Source: CAYONM01 sp964405325
GTDB taxonomy: Bacteria > Planctomycetota > UBA11346
DNA: 6,122 nt
Assembly (NCBI GenBank): GCA_964405325.1
Contig: CAYONM010000222.1
Location: 1 to 6,122 of the forward strand
Reading direction: 5' to 3'
The notes under the pieces: generated by a model
Told to the model about the DNA's origin: nothing
Database searches by the model: none
Seen by the model: the letters and a program-made list of their open reading frames with translations, nothing else
Shown: one piece after another, positions 1 through 5,659 of the stretch
Position numbering within the stretch: position 1 is the stretch's first letter
Layout: every line of letters begins with the position of its first letter
Made by a program: the position numbers and the translations under genes

Positions 1-53
1 ATGGTGTCTCCACCTTTTCGCTGTCAACCTCTTTTGTCAGCAGGACTTAGAGG

Positions 54-293
54 CTAATCCCAAGCGTTCGGTAGCATGTGCTGCGCCTCACTTGGGAGGG
101 CGGAGTTTGTGATGCAGACGAGCTTGTCAAATACCTTTCCTTGAGCCAACGCCAGCATACCGAGCATGCCAAGCGTGAGCAGCCTCCACCGCCCTCGCTT
201 TGCCACTATGCGACCGCCTAGCCAGGCAACCGCGGGCTCCAATACCTGGCAGGCCGAGATCGGCAATCGGGTCGGTCGATATGCCCTGATCAT
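54..293 (-). pseudogene. Possible fragment of an integral membrane protein (antisense to the next gene's start)
   Basis: The minus strand is open for 79 codons and ends in TAG at 56-54. The translation has a basic segment (GGRIVAKRGRWR) followed by a hydrophobic stretch (LLTLGMLGMLALA) and then GKVFDKL. This reads like the cytoplasmic loop, membrane helix and exit of a multi-pass membrane protein. It stops abruptly after AWD, and its start near 293 is internal to another ORF, so at most a piece of a gene would be left. It overlaps the first ~43 codons of the plus-strand kinase-like ORF, and both cannot be genuine over the whole overlap. I do not recognise the family, and a chance ORF is quite possible. 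Confidence 0.2.
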
Positions 294-840
294 GCTGGTC
301 GGCTACGGCCTGAATTTGGCGCAGTGGCAAGTGGTCCCACGCCTGATGGAATCGGTTCCGGACTCAGAAGACATCTACCTACTGCGCATGCTGCTGATGA
401 TGAGCCTGGCGCTCGGCATCAACCGCCTGACCAGGCGGCCAGCGCTACCCAGCACGCAGCTCCTGCGCTATGGCGTTATGCTGCAACTGCTGGCGGTGTT
501 TGACGTTTCGGCCATCGATCCACAAACCTTCGCTCAGGTCTCCGGGGGCAAGATCTGGGGAATCGGCTGGCACTGCGTAATGATCGCCCATGTGCGCAAA
601 GATCCACCACTGCTACCGCCAAGCGTGCCGCCGGAGTTACGCCAACTGATTGAATACTGCCTGGCCAAATCTCCAGAAGAGAGACCAGTCGATGCCTGGC
701 GTATCGTCACCAGCCTGGATCAGGCCGGCCTGGGTAACGGCTGGAGCCGTGCGCAGCGCGAAAGCTGGTGGCAGGAGCTGCACCCCACGCGATTCAAGAG
801 CGCAGTCCACACCACCCCCATCGCGCAAGAGGCCTCCTGA
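166..840 (+). CDS. Ser/Thr protein kinase remnant: membrane N-region joined to the kinase C-terminal end, catalytic core missing
   Basis: The ORF encodes 224 residues. Residues ~38-55 (YALIMLVGYGLNL) and ~72-86 (LLRMLLMMSLALGI) are hydrophobic. Residues ~99-137, with LLRYGVMLQLLAVFDVSAI and GGKIWGIGW, resemble the membrane region that precedes the catalytic domain in some bacterial Ser/Thr kinases. At residue ~138 the sequence changes to AHVRKDPP, then PPELRQLIEYCLAK and SPEERPVDAW. This is the hallmark end of a Hanks-type kinase C-lobe (the conserved CLAKxPxxRP helix), followed by a typical WWQELHP tail. The glycine loop, VAIK lysine, HRD and DFG motifs are all absent, so catalytic activity is not expected. 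An in-frame internal deletion of several hundred residues is the simplest explanation. The start is uncertain: ATG 166 and ATG 208 both lack a clear Shine-Dalgarno, and the frame opens after a stop at 142-144. The TGA overlaps the cobU ATG by one base, so translation through it may feed cobU. The family reading is from recognition only. Confidence 0.6.
   Translation: MPSVSSLHRPRFATMRPPSQATAGSNTWQAEIGNRVGRYALIMLVGYGLNLAQWQVVPRLMESVPDSEDIYLLRMLLMMSLALGINRLTRRPALPSTQLLRYGVMLQLLAVFDVSAIDPQTFAQVSGGKIWGIGWHCVMIAHVRKDPPLLPPSVPPELRQLIEYCLAKSPEERPVDAWRIVTSLDQAGLGNGWSRAQRESWWQELHPTRFKSAVHTTPIAQEAS
827..832 (+). promoter_or_regulatory. Ribosome binding site of cobU
   Basis: AAGAGG lies 7 nt before ATG 840, inside the last codons of the upstream ORF. 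It supports the ATG at 840 as the start, rather than the in-frame ATG at 768, and makes translational coupling to the upstream ORF likely. Confidence 0.6.
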
Positions 841-1388
841 TGCCCCACGTCACCCTGGTTACCGGCGGCAACCGCAGCGGCAAAAGCGGCTGGGCTCAAA
901 CCCAGGCCGAAGCCGCCGCTCAGGCGACTGGCGCTGGACTCGCTTATCTGGCAACCTGTCCGCGCTTGGACACGGAAATGGATGACCGCATCACCCGACA
1001 CCAGGCAGATCGCACCGGCCGTGGCTGGCAGACCATTGAAGAAGAACTGCAGCTCACCGAAGCCATCGCCACCCTACCAGCGGAACAGGTGTTACTGATC
1101 GACTGCCTGACCCTCTGGCTAAACAACCTGCTCTATCACCAGGCTAATGATTTCGGCGAGGACCAGGCGCGCGAACAGGCCCTGGCCCTAGCCACGGCCT
1201 GCAGACAACGCTCAGGCCCATGCTTCCTGGTCACCAACGAGCTGGGCCAAGGTGTGATCGCCGCCGACCCCCTGACCCGGCGTTTCGTCGATTGCTCGGG
1301 ACGAATGAATCAGACCATTGCCGCGCTCGCTGATCGGGTGGTCCTGCTGGTATGCGGTCAACCCATCATTGTGAAAGGAATGGCATGA
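840..1388 (+). CDS. cobU: Adenosylcobinamide kinase / adenosylcobinamide-phosphate guanylyltransferase (CobU/CobP)
   Basis: This bifunctional cytosolic enzyme of vitamin B12 nucleotide-loop assembly phosphorylates adenosylcobinamide and then transfers GMP from GTP to give adenosylcobinamide-GDP. The 182-residue length is normal for the family. The protein opens with the family's P-loop, GGNRSGKS (residues 9-16). The segment DDRITRHQADR holds the conserved His (His54), which matches the residue guanylylated in characterised CobU. LLIDCL (85-90) looks like the Walker B strand, followed by the characteristic TLWLNNLL. VTNELGQGVI (131-140) and GRMNQ (154-158) are family signatures, and the end (GQPIIVKG) is typical. 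The start at 840 is chosen because homologues begin a few residues before the P-loop and because a ribosome binding site precedes it; 24 extra upstream residues in the same frame look non-homologous. The ATG overlaps the preceding TGA, and the TGA overlaps the cobT ATG (ATGA), so the genes are tightly coupled. Confidence 0.94.
   Translation: MPHVTLVTGGNRSGKSGWAQTQAEAAAQATGAGLAYLATCPRLDTEMDDRITRHQADRTGRGWQTIEEELQLTEAIATLPAEQVLLIDCLTLWLNNLLYHQANDFGEDQAREQALALATACRQRSGPCFLVTNELGQGVIAADPLTRRFVDCSGRMNQTIAALADRVVLLVCGQPIIVKGMA
1374..1379 (+). promoter_or_regulatory. Ribosome binding site of cobT
   Basis: AAAGGA ends 5 nt before ATG 1385 and lies inside the last codons of cobU. It favours 1385 over the in-frame ATG at 1352, which would add 11 residues read within cobU. 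Confidence 0.6.
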
Positions 1389-2443
1389 GTCGCGTATTCG
1401 ATTGCGTTGCCGCCGTGAAGCCGGCCAATCAGGAAGCCAAGCGTCTGGCCGGACAGCGTCTGAGCCGTCTGACCATGCCTCCCGGCGCCATGGGCCAACT
1501 GATGGATACCGCACAGCGCCTCAGCACCATTACTGGTGGCCTGCGCGCCCCAACGCGCCGCCGCTGCATAGTGGTGATGGTCGCCGATCACGGCGTCTGC
1601 GCCGAGGGCGTCAGCGCCTTCCCGCAAGCAGTCACCTTGCAGATGGTGCGGAATTTCGTCGCTGGCGGTGCCACCATCAACGCCATGGCCAGCAATGCTG
1701 GCGCTGATGTCCAGGTGGTGGACATGGGTTGCTGTGAGCCCTTCCAGGATCTCTACCTCGCCGGCCAGGTAGACGATCAACGCGTCGCCGCCGGCACCGG
1801 TAATATCGCCCGCGAAGCGGCGATGAGCCTGGAACAGGCCGAAACCGCCATCTGCAAGGGTTTCGACCTGGCGCGCGAAATCGCCGACGATTACGACCTG
1901 ATCGGCACCGGTGAGATGGGCATCGGCAACACCACCCCCTCCGCCGCGCTGGCCTCAGTATTCTGCCAACGCCTACCAGAAGAGGTCACCGGCCGTGGTA
2001 CCGGCATCGACGATGCCGGTCACGAGCACAAGGTGGCCACCGTACAACGGGCCCTGGACCGGGCCCAGGTCAGTGCCGACCAACCGCTGCGCGCCCTGGC
2101 CGAGCTAGGTGGCTTTGAAATCGGCGGTCTCTGCGGCCTGATCCTCGGCATTGCCGCAGCAGGCAAGCCCGTGGTCCTAGACGGCCTCATCACCACCGCC
2201 GCCGCCTTGGTGGCCCAAGCGCTGTGCCCGGTGGTCAGCGACTACCTGATCCCAGCGCACCGCTCGGCCGAACCCGGCCACCGCATCATGCTGAGCAAAC
2301 TGGGCTGCAAACCGCTCCTGGATCTGGACCTGCGCCTGGGCGAGGGCACCGGCGCCGCTCTGGCCATGCCACTCATCGGCGCTGCCGCCCGCCTGCTGAC
2401 CGACGTCGCCACCTTCGACGAAGCCAGAGTTGCCGACGGCTGA
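1385..2443 (+). CDS. cobT: Nicotinate-nucleotide--dimethylbenzimidazole phosphoribosyltransferase (CobT)
   Basis: CobT transfers ribose-5-phosphate from nicotinate mononucleotide to 5,6-dimethylbenzimidazole, giving alpha-ribazole phosphate for the lower ligand of cobalamin. At 352 residues it is full length for the family. Visible signatures in order are: VADHGVCAEGVSAFPQAVT near residues 66-84, then NFVAGGATINAMA and VVDMG; TGEMGIGNTT (175-184), which contains a conserved Glu (Glu178); VTGRGTGID (201-209); LGGFEIGGLCGLILG (241-255); KPVVLDGLITTAAAL; IPAHRSAEPGH (289-299); and LRLGEGTGAALAMPL (316-330), whose Glu320 corresponds to the catalytic base known from Salmonella CobT. No frameshift or missing key residue is seen. 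The start is set by an ATGA overlap with cobU and by a good ribosome binding site. Downstream genes are convergent, so cobT ends the operon here. CobS and the alpha-ribazole phosphatase CobC are not in the window. Confidence 0.96.
   Translation: MSRVFDCVAAVKPANQEAKRLAGQRLSRLTMPPGAMGQLMDTAQRLSTITGGLRAPTRRRCIVVMVADHGVCAEGVSAFPQAVTLQMVRNFVAGGATINAMASNAGADVQVVDMGCCEPFQDLYLAGQVDDQRVAAGTGNIAREAAMSLEQAETAICKGFDLAREIADDYDLIGTGEMGIGNTTPSAALASVFCQRLPEEVTGRGTGIDDAGHEHKVATVQRALDRAQVSADQPLRALAELGGFEIGGLCGLILGIAAAGKPVVLDGLITTAAALVAQALCPVVSDYLIPAHRSAEPGHRIMLSKLGCKPLLDLDLRLGEGTGAALAMPLIGAAARLLTDVATFDEARVADG
2000..2020 (+). repeat. 9-bp perfect inverted repeat inside cobT
   Basis: Arms 2000-2008 (ACCGGCATC) and 2012-2020 (GATGCCGGT) flank the loop GAC. 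The hairpin falls on the codons of the conserved GTGIDDAGH segment. At this length and GC content it could be coincidental, and nothing shows a regulatory role. Confidence 0.35.
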
Positions 2444-2665
2444 ATTGATCACAACGACACAAACAAACCGCAACCGACGAAAAAATATTGTAGACGGTCC
2501 ATCAGCGATCGACACCGAGCCATTCCCGGTTGTACCGCAAGCGTGCGCATCCAAACGCGAGACCGGCCAACCGGGGACCTGGTTCCGGGCGGAAAATACG
2601 ACCCGAACCAGGCTGGCGGGCGCGACAGACGTCGCACCCAAGCTGGCCCAAGGTCAACGAATAAT
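2444..2665. terminator. Convergent intergenic region with two hairpins, possible bidirectional terminator
   Basis: This 222-bp gap separates the ends of cobT and the solute-binding protein gene, and I see no convincing gene in it on either strand. Two hairpins are present. The first (2578-2612) has arms CCTGGTT and AACCAGG with an inner CGGG/CCCG helix, one bulged C and an A-rich loop. The second (2618-2639) pairs GCGAC with GTCGC around the loop AGAC, extended by GGG/CCC across one mismatch. Neither is followed by a T-tract in either direction, so a classical intrinsic terminator is not demonstrated. The position between convergent genes is the main argument. Confidence 0.35.
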
Positions 2666-4270
2666 TTATTCCAACCAGAGATACTGGAAGGGGTGCCGAT
2701 CGCGAACATTCAAACGGATACCGCGCAGATGTTCCACCTGCATGCCGGTATAGACGTAGATGTACAGCGGGATAATGGGCATTTCCCGCTCCACCAGAAT
2801 GCGCTCCATGTCGCGAAACAGACGCCGCCGTTCCGCCTGATCGATAGTGGCCTGACTGGCAGCCAGGAGACGGTCGTATTCGGCATGCGACCAGCCGGTG
2901 CGGTTGTTACCACCACCGGACACCCAGAGATCCAAAAAGGTGTTCGGGTCATTGTAATCGCCAATCCAGCCGGAGCGGGACACGTCGTACTGCAGCTGGT
3001 CCTGACGCTGCACAAAAAGACGCCATTCACAATTTCGCAATTTCGCGGTGATGTTCAGCTGCTGCCGCCACTGCTCAATGATGGTCTCGGCGACCTTTTT
3101 ATGATCGTCGGAGTTGTTGTACCACAGCTCGAAGGACGGAAATCCCTCGCCATCGGGGAAACCCGCTTCTGCCAATAATTCGCGCGCTCGAGCCGGATCC
3201 TCCGGCAAGCCTGCCACCGGATGATAGCCGCCAACGCCCGGCGGCAGCAGAGCGGTGCTCGGCTGCTCACCAGCACCCAACACCGTAGTGATCGCTTTTC
3301 GATTGATGCTCTGCGACAACGCGCGACGAACCCGTGCATCATCAAACGGCGGCCGGGCACAATTGATCCGATAGAAATAACTGCCCAGATAGGGCGCGGC
3401 GTAATAATCCGGATCCATTTCCAGTTCGCGCGCGCGCTGCTTGGGTACACCATTGATCCAATGCAGATCGCCGGTTCGAAACAGCTGATAGGCGGCTTCG
3501 ATATTCTCGTAGGGGAAAGCGGTGATGGTCTCGAGTTTGACGAAATCAGCGTCCCAATAATGCGAATTCTTTTTCAGCACGATATTCTGACGAGGCTTCC
3601 ATTCGTCCAGCACGAAGGGGCCATTGCTGACCAGCTTGCCTGGTTGCGTCCAACTGCTGCCGTACTGCCGGATCAGATCGACCCGCACCGGCATCAGGGT
3701 CTCGAAAGCGCAGAGATCGAGAAAATACGGGCAGGGTTGTTCCAGTCGGACCAGCAGCTCCTGCGGCGTCACCGCTTGCACGCCAATGCTGGCGGGATCG
3801 GTATTCTGACCAGTAAAATAGGCCTCGGCGCCTTTGATGGGAAACAGCATATAGGCGTAACTGGCAGCCAGGGCCGGATCCAGCGCCCGGCGCCAGGAAG
3901 CGACAAAATCCGCAGCGGTCAGTGACGCGCCATCAGACCAACGGGCATCGGCGCGCAGTTGGAAACGATACGCCAGACCGTCAGCGGAGACACTCCAGGC
4001 CCGCGCCACCCCCGGTCGAATACTGAGGTCGGTCGGATCATTGCTCACCAGACCCTCGTACAGGGCCATCATCAAGCGGCCACCGTTGACCGTCTTGCTC
4101 TGATGCGGATCCAGGGTCGCCGGCTCCGACTCGTTGTTGAAACGCAGATGCTGGTCCACTTGCCGCCAGCCGTCGTCCTCGGGCCAGAAGGGCTGCTTCC
4201 AGTCCGGCAGCTCCATCGCCACCAGACCAACCGTGAACAGGCAGAGCCCCATCAGTCGCCACGTGTCCAT
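2666..4270 (-). CDS. OppA-like peptide ABC transporter substrate-binding protein (SBP family 5)
   Basis: This 534-residue protein is the expected size for a family 5 extracellular solute-binding protein, which captures oligopeptides (or, in some members, nickel or sugars) for an ABC importer. The N-terminus has a single hydrophobic segment (residues ~5-18, LMGLCLFTVGLVAM) that should export it or anchor it. Cys10 does not sit in a proper lipobox, so a lipoprotein is not supported. The mature domain begins with LRFNNESEPATLDPH (42-56), then LYEGLV (70-75), RPGVARAWSVSADGL (85-99), the sequence RFQLRADARWSDG with DFVASWRRALDP, SNGPFVLDEW (215-224), and DDARVRRALSQSINR (310-324). The family hallmark GWIGDYNDPNTFLD is at 434-447. 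No permease or ATPase genes are in view, so it is an orphan here. It lies 22 bp behind the HAD gene on the same strand and probably shares its transcript. Substrate specificity cannot be read from the sequence. Confidence 0.93.
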   Translation of the reverse strand: MDTWRLMGLCLFTVGLVAMELPDWKQPFWPEDDGWRQVDQHLRFNNESEPATLDPHQSKTVNGGRLMMALYEGLVSNDPTDLSIRPGVARAWSVSADGLAYRFQLRADARWSDGASLTAADFVASWRRALDPALAASYAYMLFPIKGAEAYFTGQNTDPASIGVQAVTPQELLVRLEQPCPYFLDLCAFETLMPVRVDLIRQYGSSWTQPGKLVSNGPFVLDEWKPRQNIVLKKNSHYWDADFVKLETITAFPYENIEAAYQLFRTGDLHWINGVPKQRARELEMDPDYYAAPYLGSYFYRINCARPPFDDARVRRALSQSINRKAITTVLGAGEQPSTALLPPGVGGYHPVAGLPEDPARARELLAEAGFPDGEGFPSFELWYNNSDDHKKVAETIIEQWRQQLNITAKLRNCEWRLFVQRQDQLQYDVSRSGWIGDYNDPNTFLDLWVSGGGNNRTGWSHAEYDRLLAASQATIDQAERRRLFRDMERILVEREMPIIPLYIYVYTGMQVEHLRGIRLNVRDRHPFQYLWLE

Positions 4271-4276
4271 GCTGTG

Positions 4277-4282
4277 CTCCTT
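4277..4282 (-). promoter_or_regulatory. Ribosome binding site of the solute-binding protein gene
   Basis: On the minus strand AAGGAG lies 6 nt before the ATG at 4270-4268, in the 22-bp gap behind the HAD stop codon. It fixes the start of the solute-binding protein and gives it independent strong initiation within the probable two-gene operon. Confidence 0.7.
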
Positions 4283-4292
4283 CGCAGTGAAC

Positions 4293-5057
4293 TCAGCCGG
4301 CCGCCGGTGCCGACACCACCACTTCCTCTCTCATTGGCAGATGCTCCAGGAGTTCTTTCACATGCAGCACGGTCAGATCCGGCGCGCAGGCATCGAGCTC
4401 GGCTTCATCGTAGAAACCCTCGGTCCGCCGCAGGCAGGTGCGGAAGCCAAATTTCTGGCCGCCGACCACATCGCGCTCGGGATGATCGCCAACATGCAAA
4501 ATCTGCTCAGCCGGCACTCCGGCCAAGGCCAGGGCGTGCTTGTAGTGGGCCGGATGCGGTTTGATGTAGCCCACCTCCGAGGAAAAGGAGTGGAAGTGGA
4601 CATGTGCGTCCCAGCCGCGCCGCTGCCACCAAGCCCAGCATTGCTCGGCCGGCCAGGGCACATGCGACAGGATACCGACCCGATACCCCCGACGTTTCAA
4701 CTCGGCCATGGTGGCATCGGCCTCGGGGTAGGGCTGCAGCACGCCGGTGAAACGCTCGAAAAAGCCGTTCACCAGGGCCCTCTGTTCAGCCCAGTCGGTG
4801 ATGCCATCCAGTTGCTGGATGGCATCACCCAGACTTTCCATGGCCACAATCTCCGCCGGCTCCGAACCGCTGCTGGCCCAATGGCAGCCTATGGCCTGCT
4901 CGGCCTGACTAATCCAACTGTCCGGAACAACCTGGCCTTGCTCGTCCAATGAGCGGGCGAACCATGTTAAAGCCCGCCGCAAACTCTGGCGATAAGGGTT
5001 GCCGCGATTGGTGACCAGGGTATCGCCCCAGTCGAAAGTAACGCACGTGATATCCAT
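4293..5057 (-). CDS. HAD superfamily hydrolase (phosphatase-like)
   Basis: The 254-residue protein has the HAD motifs in order. Motif I is FDWGDTL, with nucleophile Asp9. An alpha-helical cap-like insert spans ~20-110. Motif II is GILSHVPWP (Ser131), motif III GYIKPHP (Lys166), and motif IV HVGDHPERDVVGG (Asp191 and Asp196, metal binding). The order and spacing fit a cytosolic HAD hydrolase with a helical cap inserted after motif I, as in phosphoglycolate-phosphatase or haloacid-dehalogenase-like enzymes; the substrate is unknown. Motif I is DWGD, so the residue two after the nucleophile is Gly11 instead of the usual second Asp. I chose ATG 5057-5055 because it begins right before motif I. 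The frame stays open to 5213, but the extra 52 residues are Arg/Pro-rich, look non-homologous and would overlap the divergent sigma gene. No strong Shine-Dalgarno precedes the ATG. The coding sequence contains a perfect 15-bp inverted repeat. Confidence 0.9.
   Translation of the reverse strand: MDITCVTFDWGDTLVTNRGNPYRQSLRRALTWFARSLDEQGQVVPDSWISQAEQAIGCHWASSGSEPAEIVAMESLGDAIQQLDGITDWAEQRALVNGFFERFTGVLQPYPEADATMAELKRRGYRVGILSHVPWPAEQCWAWWQRRGWDAHVHFHSFSSEVGYIKPHPAHYKHALALAGVPAEQILHVGDHPERDVVGGQKFGFRTCLRRTEGFYDEAELDACAPDLTVLHVKELLEHLPMREEVVVSAPAAG
4797..4829 (-). repeat. Perfect 15-bp inverted repeat with 3-nt loop inside the HAD gene
   Basis: Arms 4797-4811 and 4815-4829 are exact reverse complements around the loop 4812-4814. 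On the coding strand the left arm is GGTGATGCCATCCAG, the loop CAA and the right arm CTGGATGGCATCACC. It spans exactly 11 codons (77-87, GDAIQQLDGIT) in register with the reading frame. It would form a very stable mRNA hairpin. No T-run follows in either direction, so it is not an obvious terminator. Confidence 0.9.
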
Positions 5058-5107
5058 GCCGGCCCAGTCTCTGCGACGAGCAGCACAACCAAGGGAAAAG
5101 GTCGAGC
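5058..5107. promoter_or_regulatory. Short divergent intergenic region (HAD gene / ECF sigma gene)
   Basis: Only 50 bp separate the two divergent start codons. A purine-rich stretch (AAGGGAAAAGG, 5091-5101) ends 6 nt before the sigma ATG at 5108 and is its likely ribosome binding site. I could not identify convincing -35/-10 pairs. Any promoters must be short or extend into the opposite coding sequence, so expression of the two units may interfere or be co-regulated. Confidence 0.4.
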
Positions 5108-5659
5108 ATGGCTGAGAGCGATGCCGATCTCGTGATGCGGGTCTGGGATGGCGACCAGGCAGCCTTCGAAGCCCTGGTACACCGACATCTGGACAAGGCC
5201 ACTGCGGTCGCACACAGCGTGATCGGCCCAGACTCCGCCGCCGACGACGTGGTCCAGAACGCCTTCATCAAAGCCTACCAACAGCTGGGCAGCCTGTCCG
5301 AACCGACCAGCTTTCCCGGCTGGCTGCTGCGCATCGTCCGCAACGAAGCCATCAGCTGGCACCGCCGCCAACGTCGCCGGGGCGTGCCGCTGCAGGATAT
5401 GGTGGAACTGGCCATCGACCCCTCCACCAACCCCGTCGATCGCGCCAAAGAGGTGCGCAAAGTCTGTCTACGCGCCGCCCTACCGAAACTCAGCAAATCC
5501 TACCGCGAGATCCTGGCCCTGAAATACGAGGCCGGCCTGGATTACGATCAGCTGGCCGAAACCCTGGGCACCTCGGTCGCCAACGTCGAAAAACGCCTGT
5601 ACCGGGCCCGCAAGGCCCTGCTAGAGCATATGGAACGAGCCCAGAAGGAATTCGGCTGA
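5108..5659 (+). CDS. RNA polymerase ECF-type (group 4) sigma factor
   Basis: The 183-residue length and two-domain layout fit extracytoplasmic-function sigma factors, which direct RNA polymerase to a specific promoter set. Residues ~8-90 form sigma region 2: DADLVMRVWDGDQAAFEALV, then the core-binding DDVVQNAFIKAYQQL (46-60) and the promoter-melting FPGWLLRIVRNEAISWHRRQRRR (69-91). A linker of ~30 residues follows. Region 4 spans ~122-176, with LPKLSKSYREILALKY and the helix-turn-helix DYDQLAETLGTSVANVEKRLYRARKALLE, which would read the -35 element. There is no C-terminal extension and no transmembrane segment. The next gene is convergent, so there is no co-transcribed downstream anti-sigma factor, and the divergent upstream gene is a hydrolase. 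How its activity is controlled is therefore not visible. The start is set by a purine-rich ribosome binding site and by normal family length. Confidence 0.93.
   Translation: MAESDADLVMRVWDGDQAAFEALVHRHLDKATAVAHSVIGPDSAADDVVQNAFIKAYQQLGSLSEPTSFPGWLLRIVRNEAISWHRRQRRRGVPLQDMVELAIDPSTNPVDRAKEVRKVCLRAALPKLSKSYREILALKYEAGLDYDQLAETLGTSVANVEKRLYRARKALLEHMERAQKEFG

Noticed and set aside
316..330. GCAGTGGC, resembling the complement of a B12-box
   Set aside because: It lies inside a coding frame, in the wrong place and orientation for cobU, with none of the surrounding cobalamin riboswitch structure.
768..839. Upstream in-frame extension of cobU
   Set aside because: The 24 extra residues are His/Arg/Pro-rich, unlike CobU N-termini, and the good ribosome binding site serves ATG 840.
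2430..2753. 107-codon plus-strand open frame in the cobT/solute-binding intergenic region
   Set aside because: It runs from the end of cobT into antisense of the next gene, has low-complexity, protein-unlike composition and no start signal.
3192..3206. 6-bp inverted repeat GCCGGA/TCCGGC
   Set aside because: Short and GC-rich, inside the solute-binding protein coding sequence; common by chance.
3221..3925. 234-codon plus-strand open frame
   Set aside because: It lies wholly antisense to the solute-binding protein, whose motifs are unambiguous. The translation has no recognisable domain and reads as a GC-rich shadow.
4134..4952. 272-codon plus-strand open frame
   Set aside because: It is antisense across the HAD gene and the start of the solute-binding protein gene, both supported by clear motifs. 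The translation has no coherent domain.
5058..5213. 52-residue N-terminal extension of the HAD protein
   Set aside because: It is antisense to the sigma gene, Arg/Pro-rich and precedes the point where HAD homology begins (motif I at residue 9).
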